Shown piece by piece: positions 28,565-36,587 of a DNA stretch of 64,000 nucleotides (its first letter is position 1; each line of letters starts with the position of its first letter). Source of the DNA: Lacisediminimonas profundi (GTDB lineage: Bacteria; Pseudomonadota; Gammaproteobacteria; Burkholderiales; Burkholderiaceae_D); assembly GCF_008831265.1 (NCBI RefSeq), contig NZ_VTTH01000005.1, positions 186,001 to 250,000 on the forward strand. Direction: 5' to 3'. Both the position numbers and the translations under genes were made by a program. The notes beneath the pieces are model-generated. The model was not told where the DNA came from and did not search any database. It was given only the letters and a program-made list of their open reading frames with translations.

Positions 28565-30094
28565 ATGACAACTCGATTAGATCCCTCATGCGTTGTAGCT
28601 GTCGTCGGCAGCGGGGCGATGGGCGCTGGCATTGCGCAAGTGGCGGCAGCGGCCGGCCATCCGGTCAAGCTGTATGACACCCGGCCGGAAGCCGTCGACA
28701 AGGCCATTGGCAGCATCCGCAAAACATTTCAGATGCTGGCCGAAAAAGGCCGCATGAGCGCACAGGCGGCAATGGAAGCCAGCGCACGGATTGCGCCCGC
28801 GACAAGCCTCGCCGACACGGCAGGCGCCGCCCTGATCGTCGAAGCGATCATCGAGAACCTGGACATCAAACGCCAGCTGTTCGCCGACCTGGAAAACGTC
28901 GTCGGGGAGGATTGCATCCTGGCGACGAACACCTCGTCCATTTCCATCACGGCGCTGGGCGCGAAGCTGCGCAATCCGGGCCGCCTGGTCGGAATGCACT
29001 TCTTCAATCCCGTGCCCCTGATGGCGCTGGTCGAGGTGATCAGCGGATTGGCGACCGACCAGCGGGTAGCAGACATCGTGCATGCGACGGCCCAGGCATG
29101 GGGAAAAAGTCCGGTCTACGCGAAGTCGACGCCTGGCTTCATCGTCAATCGTGTTGCGCGTCCGTATTACGCGGAGGGGTTGCGCATCCTGGTCGAGCAG
29201 GCGGGCGAACCGGCAACGATCGACGCCATCATGCGGGAATCAGGCGGCTTCCGGATGGGACCGTTCGAACTGATGGACATGATTGGCCATGACGTCAATT
29301 TTGCCGTGACGAACTCGGTGTTCGATGCCTATTTCAATGATCCGCGCTTTACCCCTTCCGTCGCCCAGCAAGAATTGGTGGCGGCTGGATTCCTGGGCCG
29401 CAAGTCCGGCCGTGGCTTCTACCAATACGGGAACGATGCAGCACCGCCGCAACCGCGAACGGAAGCAACACAAAGCGCACCAGCCAGCGCGACCGTGAGC
29501 AACGCGGGCGCTGTCGCCGACGCCATCGCCGCACGCATGGCTGCATCCGGGGCCGCCTTCACGCGCGGCGCGGCGGCCAGGGAAGACGCCATACTGGAAT
29601 GCGAGGGCGCGCTGCTCTGCCTTACGGATGGACGAAGCGCGACACAACGCGCCAGCGAGACCGGCATTGCCAATACGGTGTTGCTGGATCTGGCGCTGGA
29701 TTACAAAACAGCCAGGCGAGTGGCCCTGTGCCCTGCCGACCAATGCGATCCACAGGCATATCAAGCCATCGTCGGCTTGATGCAGGCTGCAGGCTACGCC
29801 GTCTCGCGTCTTGGTGACGTGCCGGGCATGGCCGTCATGCGGACCGTGACGATGCTGGCGAATGAGGCGGCCGACGCGGTCAACCAGGGCGTCTGCTCCG
29901 CGCAAGGCGCCGACACGGCGATGCAGAAGGGCGTGAACTATCCGCTCGGGCCGCTCGCCTGGGCCGATTCGATTGGATTGCCTTGCGTGCGGACCGTCCT
30001 CAATAACCTGGCGGCCACCTACGGGGAAGATCGTTACCGGGTTTCACCGCTGATCCAGCGCAAGGTGTGGAACGGCTCAAGGTTTCACGAGTAA
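28565..30094 (+). CDS. 3-hydroxyacyl-CoA dehydrogenase, fused PaaH type
   Basis: 509 residues: N-terminal Rossmann domain (GSGAMGAGIAQVAAAAG near 14), catalytic region GMHFFNPVPLMALVEV, first HCDH C-domain (about 190-285), an Ala/Thr-rich linker (about 290-320), and a second HCDH C-domain with NEAADAVNQGVCSAQGAD. This is the architecture of PaaH, 3-hydroxyadipyl-CoA dehydrogenase. In the pathway model it would oxidise a 3-hydroxydicarboxyl-CoA formed after ring opening. It stands 114 bp after the oxidoreductase gene and closes the cluster; no thiolase follows. Confidence 0.93.
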   Translation: MTTRLDPSCVVAVVGSGAMGAGIAQVAAAAGHPVKLYDTRPEAVDKAIGSIRKTFQMLAEKGRMSAQAAMEASARIAPATSLADTAGAALIVEAIIENLDIKRQLFADLENVVGEDCILATNTSSISITALGAKLRNPGRLVGMHFFNPVPLMALVEVISGLATDQRVADIVHATAQAWGKSPVYAKSTPGFIVNRVARPYYAEGLRILVEQAGEPATIDAIMRESGGFRMGPFELMDMIGHDVNFAVTNSVFDAYFNDPRFTPSVAQQELVAAGFLGRKSGRGFYQYGNDAAPPQPRTEATQSAPASATVSNAGAVADAIAARMAASGAAFTRGAAAREDAILECEGALLCLTDGRSATQRASETGIANTVLLDLALDYKTARRVALCPADQCDPQAYQAIVGLMQAAGYAVSRLGDVPGMAVMRTVTMLANEAADAVNQGVCSAQGADTAMQKGVNYPLGPLAWADSIGLPCVRTVLNNLAATYGEDRYRVSPLIQRKVWNGSRFHE

Positions 30095-30430
30095 GACGGC
30101 ACGCAGGCTCGCCTGGTCAGCAAGTTTGGCGGCAGGCAAGCGACCCGGGTGAAGTTCGGGGGATACGAGCACTTGAGCGCACATTCACAAATTGCGGAGA
30201 TCAGCTATCGCTTCTCCCCCGTTCCTGATCTGGTTTTTCCTTGCTATAGACTCACCCCAGCCGTCGAATCTTGACGCTAGCCGTCTCGATGTGGTTTTCA
30301 AGAGCGGCGATGCAAGGTTCGAATCGGCGGCTGAATCCTGTTGCAGCCACAATCCGGGAAAGAAGCGCACGCGCCAGTTCCTCGGCGTGCCGCCAGGTTT
30401 CGTTAGCCACACTGGCGTGAATGTAGAGCA

Positions 30431-30483
30431 GGGTCAGGTCTTGACTTTTACTGCACAGCCGTACGATGGGGTACAAGCAAGAC
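30431..30483. repeat. Dispersed palindromic element, left arm and centre, upstream of the toxin-antitoxin pair
   Basis: GGGTCAGGTCTTGACTTTTA and a diverged centre, then ACAAGCAAGAC; the right arm is cut short. Same orientation as the copy at 31336, so the TumE-like module lies between direct repeats. The rest of the gap 30095-30596 shows no gene I can support. Confidence 0.75.
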
Positions 30484-30596
30484 GCGGAAAGCGCCTCTAT
30501 GACGAAGACGTCGCGGCACAGTGGTGAACCCCCGCGAGGGCGATCCACCCGCACCCCTTGACAACAGCCATGATCTTAAACATCATGACTGAAGCT

Positions 30597-30926
30597 ATGA
30601 AACGACCGAAGAAACAGGAAATCTACGCCCCTGCGGACGTGAAGATTCCCAGCCGACTTGGCGGAGGAATATTGAAGGAGCGGGTGATTCGTGAATTACC
30701 CTCAAAAAAGGTCGTCAGTTATGCGCTCGCGTACATCAACCCACTGATCTTCAGTGGTGACAACGGCCGGGTGCTTGGTTATGACAACAGCCACGACTAC
30801 ACCCATCGGCACTACATGGGTTCCATAGTCCCTGACCCGTTCACCAGCTACGAAGATCTGTATGAGCGGTTCGAGCGGGAATGGCAGGAGATTGCCATCA
30901 AGTTCGTCAACGGAGAACAAATATGA
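30597..30926 (+). CDS. TumE-like (DUF6516) putative toxin
   Basis: 109 residues from ATG 30597; ATG 30585, ATG 30570 or TTG 30558 would add 4 to 13 residues, and no start has a clear ribosome site. The core VVSYALAYINPLIFSGDNGRVLGYDNSHDYTHRHYMG matches the DUF6516/TumE signature (DNGRVLGYDN followed by HHRH-like HRHYMG) in sense, though the residues are read by eye. The protein ends four bases inside the next gene. Together with the winged-helix protein behind it, it forms a typical toxin-first type II pair. Confidence 0.7.
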   Translation: MKRPKKQEIYAPADVKIPSRLGGGILKERVIRELPSKKVVSYALAYINPLIFSGDNGRVLGYDNSHDYTHRHYMGSIVPDPFTSYEDLYERFEREWQEIAIKFVNGEQI

Positions 30927-31324
30927 CGAAGAAAAAGATCACCCTGGAAGACTTTGCAAAAAGTCCTGCCCTGAAAGCTCGCTCGATCAAGGGCAAGGAG
31001 GTTGCACGGGCCTTGGATGAACAAGCCGATTCGTTGCCATATTCAAAGGTCTTCACCAGCTTCGAGTTTGAAGACTTTCTGAGTCAGCTCACCCCGAAAC
31101 GATTCGAGCTGCTGCGCATTGCCAGCAAAGGGCGGCACTCTATTGCAGACCTCGCCGTTGCCTCACACCGCAACCCCAGCGCGGTGTCGAGAGACGTGTC
31201 CAAGTTGTCAGAACTCGGCCTCGTCAAGGTGGAGTCCGTCAGCAATGAAGGGCATGGCCGAAAGAAGGTAGTGATACCTGTGGCAAGCACAATCTCCATC
31301 AACGCCTGCATTGCTGCTGCGTAA
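30923..31324 (+). CDS. Winged-helix antitoxin-like DNA-binding protein (MarR-like, HVO_A0114 type)
   Basis: 133 residues from ATG 30923, which overlaps the toxin stop as ATGA. Residues about 60-125 form a winged helix: RFELLRIASKGRHSIADLAV, then HRNPSAVSRDVSKLSELGLV as recognition helix, and GRKKVVIPVAST as wing. The N-terminal part is basic and helical. Pairing with a TumE-like protein points to an autoregulating antitoxin. A lone transcription factor is the alternative. Confidence 0.75.
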   Translation: MTKKKITLEDFAKSPALKARSIKGKEVARALDEQADSLPYSKVFTSFEFEDFLSQLTPKRFELLRIASKGRHSIADLAVASHRNPSAVSRDVSKLSELGLVKVESVSNEGHGRKKVVIPVASTISINACIAAA

Positions 31325-31335
31325 GGCTGTGGGGT

Positions 31336-31399
31336 GGGGTCAGGTCTTGACTTTTACTGAACATCCGTTCGGTGGGGTACCAAGGAGATCTGAGCCCAT
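31336..31399. repeat. Dispersed palindromic element, copy downstream of the toxin-antitoxin pair
   Basis: Left arm GGGGTCAGGTCTTGAC, centre TTTTACTGAACATCCGTTC, right arm GGAGATCTGAGCCC. Direct repeat of the copy at 30431. It starts 11 bp after the antitoxin stop. Confidence 0.8.
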
Positions 31400-31471
31400 C
31401 TTTCGAAAATACATGACAAGGGGGATGGGAGGATTCCGTCTTGACCCGGCAGGAATTCGTGGCCGCACAAA

Positions 31472-31508
31472 GAAAAAGGGCCCCGTCTTGTGAACGGAGC
31501 CCTTTAAT
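31472..31508 (-). terminator. Rho-independent terminator of the tRNA-Thr gene
   Basis: On the minus strand, AAAGGGCTCCGT and ACGGGGCCCTTT form a stem with one mismatch, followed by a T-rich run. It begins just past the 3' end of the tRNA. Confidence 0.8.
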
Positions 31509-31511
31509 CTT

Positions 31512-31587
<76 letters not shown>

Positions 31588-31647
31588 GAAGGCAGCATTC
31601 TAGCAAAAAAACCGGCCTTCCTGCGAGAACTACTTGTTATCGCAGGT

Positions 31648-32652
31648 TCAGTCTTGCCGGTGATACGACGTCACCCGCTCCACTTCGCTCCTGGATCCCA
31701 GGAAAACCGGCACCCGCTGGTGCAGTTTTTCGGGCTGGATGTCCATGATGCGACCGCGGCCGTCGGTGGCGGCGCCGCCGGCCTGCTCGACCAGGAATGC
31801 CATCGGGTTGGCTTCGTACATCAGGCGCAGTTTGCCTGGCTTGTCCGGCTCACGCGCGTCGGCCGGGTACATGAAAACGCCGCCGCGGGTCAGGATGCGG
31901 TGCACGTCGGCGACCATCGAGGCCACCCAGCGCATGTTGAAATCCTTGCCGCGCGGGCCGGTGCTGCCAGCCAGCAGTTCGTCGATGTAACGCTTGACCG
32001 GCGGATGCCAGTGGCGCGCGTTCGAGGCGTTGATCGCGAATTCCTTGGTCTCTTCGGGAATCTGCGCATTGTTTGTGGTCATCACCCACGAGCCCATTTC
32101 GCGGTCCAGCGTGAAGGCTTGCACGCCGTTGCCGGTGGTCAGCACCAGCATGGTCTGCGGGCCGTAGATCGCATAGCCGGCGGCGACCTGGCGGGTGCCG
32201 GCCTGCAGGAAATCGATTTCGGTCGGGGTGGTCATGCCTTCCGGCGCTTTCAGCACCGAGAAGATGGTGCCGATCGAGACGTTGACGTCGATGTTGCTGG
32301 AGCCGTCGAGCGGGTCGAACAACAACAGGTATTCGCCCATCGGGTAGCGGTTGGGAATCGGATGGATGGTTTCCATTTCCTCCGATGCCATCGCAGCCAG
32401 GTGGCCGCCCCATTCGTTGGCTTGCAGCAGGTAGTCGTTGCAGATGATGTCGAGCTTTTTCTGGACTTCGCCCTGCACGTTTTCAGAGCCGGCGCTGCCC
32501 AGCACTTCGCCCAGCGCGCCCTTGCCGACGGCATGGGAGATGGTCTTGCAGGCGCGCGAGACGACTTCGATCAGGAGCCGCAGCGACGCGGGTATCGTGT
32601 TGTTCAGCCGCTGTTCTTCGATCAGGTGCTGGGTCAGGCTGATGCGTTTCAT
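31648..32652 (-). CDS. fbp: Fructose-1,6-bisphosphatase class I
   Basis: 334 residues from ATG 32652, which has TAGGG six bases upstream; ATG 32658 is directly abutting that site. Begins [15 protein letters not shown] as usual. Metal ligands: [21 protein letters not shown]; sugar phosphate region [10 protein letters not shown] and the C-terminal [14 protein letters not shown]. Gluconeogenic hydrolysis of fructose 1,6-bisphosphate. Separated from pepN upstream by a strong hairpin. Confidence 0.96.
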   Translation of the reverse strand: MKRISLTQHLIEEQRLNNTIPASLRLLIEVVSRACKTISHAVGKGALGEVLGSAGSENVQGEVQKKLDIICNDYLLQANEWGGHLAAMASEEMETIHPIPNRYPMGEYLLLFDPLDGSSNIDVNVSIGTIFSVLKAPEGMTTPTEIDFLQAGTRQVAAGYAIYGPQTMLVLTTGNGVQAFTLDREMGSWVMTTNNAQIPEETKEFAINASNARHWHPPVKRYIDELLAGSTGPRGKDFNMRWVASMVADVHRILTRGGVFMYPADAREPDKPGKLRLMYEANPMAFLVEQAGGAATDGRGRIMDIQPEKLHQRVPVFLGSRSEVERVTSYHRQD

Positions 32653-32701
32653 GGTCATCCCTAGATGTTTTAGTTATCTGATACTTTTTTGTCAATCAAT
32701 C

Positions 32702-32736
32702 AAACCGGGACGGGGGACCAGTCCCCTCCCCGGTTT
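32702..32736 (-). terminator. Hairpin terminator between pepN and fbp
   Basis: AAACCGGG (32702-32709 region) pairs with CCCGGTTT ending at 32736, enclosing GGGGAC/GTCCCC. Read on the minus strand it follows pepN. Only a short T-run trails it. Confidence 0.6.
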
Positions 32737-32765
32737 CTTCCATCCTTGCCATTTTCCCAGATTCT

Positions 32766-35456
32766 TCAGTTCGCCAGCGCTTTGGTGACGACTTCCTGCA
32801 CGTCTTTCGACAGCTTGCGGGTGGCGGCGACCCGCTCCAGCGCGCTGCGCATGTGATGTTGCAGCTCGGGCACGTACTTGCGCCAGCGGTCCAGCGTGCG
32901 CGCCAGCCTGGCCGCGACCTGGGGGTTGATCGCGTTCAGCGCAATCACTTGCTCGGCCCAGAATTCATAGCCGCTGCCGTCCGGCACATGGAACTGCGCC
33001 GGGTTGCCGTTGCAGAAGCTGAACAAAAGGCTGCGGGCACGATTGGGGTTCTTGATGGTGAAGGCGGGATGCTTCATCAGCTCCCTGACTTTGCCCAGCG
33101 TGGTGGTGCGGGCGGTTGCCTGCAGCGTGAACCATTTGTCGACCACCAGCGGTTCGTCGCTGAAGTCGTCGTAAAAACGGGCCAGCGCGTCGCCTTTCAC
33201 CGCCGCGTTGCTGTTGACCAGCGCCGACAAGGCGGCAATCCGCTCGGTCATGTTGCCGGCGTCGTCCGATTGCTGGCGTGCCATGGCATGGGAGATTTCA
33301 TCATCCAGTTCGACCAGGTAGGACAGGGCGACGTTGCGCAGGCCGCGCTTGCCGGCAGAGGCGGCATCCGGGCTGTAGGGGCCCGGGGTGGCATTGGCTT
33401 CGTACACGCGTTCAAGTTCCTCGCGCAGGGCGGCGGCCAGCTGGCGCCGCAGGAATTGGCGCGCGGTGTGGATTGCCTGCGGGTCGATCTGCTCCATTTG
33501 CTCGGCGATCATGGTTTCTGACGGCAGCACCATCACCTGCTCGCGGAATGCGGGATCGAGACTGTCGTCGTCGAGCGTGATGCGCATGCTGGCGATCAGC
33601 GCGTCATCGGCGGGCATGGTCGCTGCAAGGTCGGAGTTGTTGACGACCGCCTCGGCCAGTTTCAGCAGCCTGCGGGTGGCCAGGCGCTGGCCGGCTTCCC
33701 AGCGGTTGAACGGGTCGGAATCGTGCCGCATCAAGAACGCCAGTTCGCGGTCGCTGTATTCGTATTCCAGGATGACGGGCGCGGAGAAATCACGCAGCAG
33801 CGAGGGAACAGGCTCGACCGCAATACCGGTAAAGCGGAAGGACTGGCTTGCTTCGGTCAGTTCCAGCACCAGCGTATGGGCCGGGCCAGGCGAGCTGCAT
33901 TGCTGCTGGCCGCTGGCCGGCGCGTGTTCCAGCGTCAGCGGTAGGTCGCGGCCCTGCTTGTCGAGCAGTCCGACGGCGACCGGGATATGGAACGGAAGCT
34001 TGTGGTCCTGGCCCGGTGTGGCCGGGCAGGATTGGCTGAGCGTGATTTCATAGGTCTGGCCGGCGGCGTCGTAATGGGTTTCGACCGCCACCCGCGGGGT
34101 GCCGGCCTGGCTGTACCAGCGTTCGAACTGGGACAGGTCGCGGTGGTTGGCGTCGGCCATCGCTGCGCGGAAGTCATCACAGGTGACGGCGTGGCCGTCG
34201 TGGCGCCAGAAATACAGGTCCATGCCTTCGCGAAAGCCGTCACGGCCCAGCAGGGTCTGGTACATGCGCACCACTTCCGCGCCTTTTTCGTAGATTGTGA
34301 CGGTGTAGAAATTGTTGATCTCGACATAGGCGTCGGGACGCACCGGATGCGCCATCGGGCCGGCATCTTCCGGGAACTGCGCCTGGCGCAGCACCCGCAC
34401 GTCTTCGATGCGCTTGACCGCGCGGCCACTGTCGGTGCCTATCATGTCGGCCGAGAATTCCTGGTCGCGGAATACGGTCAGGCCTTCTTTCAGGGACAGC
34501 TGGAACCAGTCGCGGCAGGTGACGCGGTTGCCGGTCCAGTTGTGGAAATATTCATGGCCGACCACGGCTTCGATGTTCGAGTAGTCGACGTCGGTGGCGA
34601 TGCGCGAATTGGCCAGCACATATTTCGTGTTGAAAATGTTGAGGCCCTTGTTTTCCATCGCGCCCATGTTGAAGTCGCCGACGGCGACGATCATGAAGCG
34701 GTCGAGGTCCAGTTCCAGCCCCCAGCGCTGTTCGTCCCAGGCGATGCTGCGCTTGAGCGAATCCATCGCATGCTGGGTCTTGTCGAGGTTGCCCTCTTCC
34801 ACCCACACCTGCAGCAGCACTTCGCGGCCGGAGGCGAGCGTCATGTGTTCTTCCTGGCAGACCAGATTGCCGGCGACCAGTGCGAACAGGTAGGACGGCT
34901 TCTTGAACGGGTCTTCCCACAGCGCATAGTGGCGGCCGTCGCCCAAGTCGCCCTGCTCGATCAGGTTGCCATTGGAGAGCAGCACCGGATATTTGTCACG
35001 GTCGGCGCGCAGCATGACCTTGTAGCGCGCCATCACGTCCGGGCGGTCCGGGAAGAAGGTGATCTTGCGGAATCCTTCGGCCTCGCACTGGGTGAAGAAG
35101 TTGCCGTTGGAGACATACAAGCCCATCAGCGAGGTGTTGAGCTCGGGCGCGATCAGGGTTTCGATGTCGAGCGTGAGCTGTTCCGGGGCGACCGGAATGT
35201 GCAGCACGCCGTCGTCGAGCTGGTAAGCGCGGCGCGACAGGGGCCGGCCATTCATGCGCAGCTGCACCAGTTCCAGTCCGTCGCCGTACAGCGTGATCGA
35301 CTTGCCACGCGCACCGGCATTGCGGGTCATGGTCAGCCGGGTGGCGACTCGGGTCTGGGCCGGGTCGAGGTCGAAACCCATTTCCACTGTTTCGACCTGG
35401 TAATTCGGCGCGGCGTAATCGCTGCGGCAGATGGCGTTGCTGGTGTCGGTACGCAT
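32766..35456 (-). CDS. pepN: Aminopeptidase N (M1 family)
   Basis: 896 residues, cytoplasmic PepN type. The exopeptidase motif GAMEN lies in DFNMGAMENKGLNIF, and the zinc site is HEYFHNW with the third ligand Glu in LKEGLTVFRD (about 295-320). N-terminal beta domain, central thermolysin-like domain and the long helical C-terminal domain fit E. coli PepN in length. Removes N-terminal residues from peptides. Monocistronic by appearance, with a hairpin behind. Confidence 0.96.
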   Translation of the reverse strand: MRTDTSNAICRSDYAAPNYQVETVEMGFDLDPAQTRVATRLTMTRNAGARGKSITLYGDGLELVQLRMNGRPLSRRAYQLDDGVLHIPVAPEQLTLDIETLIAPELNTSLMGLYVSNGNFFTQCEAEGFRKITFFPDRPDVMARYKVMLRADRDKYPVLLSNGNLIEQGDLGDGRHYALWEDPFKKPSYLFALVAGNLVCQEEHMTLASGREVLLQVWVEEGNLDKTQHAMDSLKRSIAWDEQRWGLELDLDRFMIVAVGDFNMGAMENKGLNIFNTKYVLANSRIATDVDYSNIEAVVGHEYFHNWTGNRVTCRDWFQLSLKEGLTVFRDQEFSADMIGTDSGRAVKRIEDVRVLRQAQFPEDAGPMAHPVRPDAYVEINNFYTVTIYEKGAEVVRMYQTLLGRDGFREGMDLYFWRHDGHAVTCDDFRAAMADANHRDLSQFERWYSQAGTPRVAVETHYDAAGQTYEITLSQSCPATPGQDHKLPFHIPVAVGLLDKQGRDLPLTLEHAPASGQQQCSSPGPAHTLVLELTEASQSFRFTGIAVEPVPSLLRDFSAPVILEYEYSDRELAFLMRHDSDPFNRWEAGQRLATRRLLKLAEAVVNNSDLAATMPADDALIASMRITLDDDSLDPAFREQVMVLPSETMIAEQMEQIDPQAIHTARQFLRRQLAAALREELERVYEANATPGPYSPDAASAGKRGLRNVALSYLVELDDEISHAMARQQSDDAGNMTERIAALSALVNSNAAVKGDALARFYDDFSDEPLVVDKWFTLQATARTTTLGKVRELMKHPAFTIKNPNRARSLLFSFCNGNPAQFHVPDGSGYEFWAEQVIALNAINPQVAARLARTLDRWRKYVPELQHHMRSALERVAATRKLSKDVQEVVTKALAN

Positions 35457-35605
35457 GAGGGGGAACCGTCTTTCAAAAGGGCGCAGAATGGAATTTTACC
35501 AATCGCGGAGTTTCACAACAGGATATATATCTAAGCCAACAAGCCGCGACCGCCTGCCGCATTCCTGTCACCAAGGGTTATGGGGCACTGGACAGGAACT
35601 TCAAT

Positions 35606-35686
35606 ATGCAGGCGAATACGAGCAAGCAGGAGAACAAGTCAGCAAGCAAGTCAGCGACCGAAAATACCAGCGCGAAGGCAGGGTAA
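35606..35686 (+). CDS. Candidate 26-residue small protein
   Basis: ATG 35606 follows AGGAACTTCAAT, a fair ribosome site, and opens a 26-codon frame rich in Lys, Ser, Ala and Thr (starts MQANTSKQENKSASK). The 372-bp gap 35457-35828 between divergent pepN and the lipoprotein gene has nothing else I can support. Too short for a reliable call. Confidence 0.25.
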   Translation: MQANTSKQENKSASKSATENTSAKAG

Positions 35687-35828
35687 TCCTGGGTAATTCG
35701 ACAATCCGCGTCAGTGTGCTGAGTTGCCGGCCTTGACCAGATGGGGCATGACGATGCGAAATTCACATCGGACGGCGGGCGGCTGTCTACAATGGATGTG
35801 ATGGCGTAAACGTAAAACAAGGACTGAC

Positions 35829-36506
35829 ATGAAGGGCTTTCTCGATCGAAGCTGGTCGTTGGCATTGGTGGCAGTGCTGACGCTGCTGGCGTCCGGATGC
35901 GCGAGCACGATCCGCAATGACGTCACGGCATTTCATGAGTGGCCGGCCGACTTGGACCAGAGAACGTATGTGATCACGCGCACCGAAGAACAGGCCAACG
36001 AGCTGGAGTACAACAACTACGAAAACCTGTTGCGGGCGGAGCTGGCCCGGCTGGGGTTCGAGGAACAGCGCTCAGCGCCGCCGGCACGACTGAAGGTGCG
36101 CCTGCAATACAGCTCGTCGGTGCGCGACGTGCTGTTGATCCAGCCGGTCGCGGATCCCTATTACTACCCGTGGGCATGGGGCGGCGGACCGGGGCTGGGG
36201 CCCTGGCGCGGGCCGCAGGGCTATTACCCGCCGGGGGTCTACTATCCCGGCAGCTGGGGACCGCCGATCATCCAGCAGGAAGAAATCCGCTACAAGATGT
36301 ACTCGCGCCAGCTCAAGGTGGTGATGACGGACGCCAGGACCGGCCGCAACGTGTACGAGGTGACGGTCAACAGCGACGACACCAAGGGGCCGCTGCCGGG
36401 AGTGATGCCTTATATGATGCGCAGCGCGTTCCAGGAGTTTCCGGGACCCAACGGGGTGCCAAGGGTGATCGAGTTGAAGATGGAGAAGGTGAAACCAACG
36501 CCGTGA
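35829..36506 (+). CDS. DUF4136-like lipoprotein
   Basis: 225 residues. Signal peptide with lipobox LASGC (Cys at 24), then a DUF4136-type fold starting with FHEWPADLDQRTYVI and NNYENLLRAELARLGF. A Pro/Gly/Tyr-rich loop lies near 110-145. Outer-membrane or periplasmic anchoring expected; function unknown. AAGGA precedes the ATG. Confidence 0.85.
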   Translation: MKGFLDRSWSLALVAVLTLLASGCASTIRNDVTAFHEWPADLDQRTYVITRTEEQANELEYNNYENLLRAELARLGFEEQRSAPPARLKVRLQYSSSVRDVLLIQPVADPYYYPWAWGGGPGLGPWRGPQGYYPPGVYYPGSWGPPIIQQEEIRYKMYSRQLKVVMTDARTGRNVYEVTVNSDDTKGPLPGVMPYMMRSAFQEFPGPNGVPRVIELKMEKVKPTP

Positions 36507-36587
36507 TTCATGGCGTGCGACGGTCTACGCTATGAATCAGGCGCTTTCAAACGGAGCGAGCTCCAGGTTTGATCCGCCGTTACCGCG

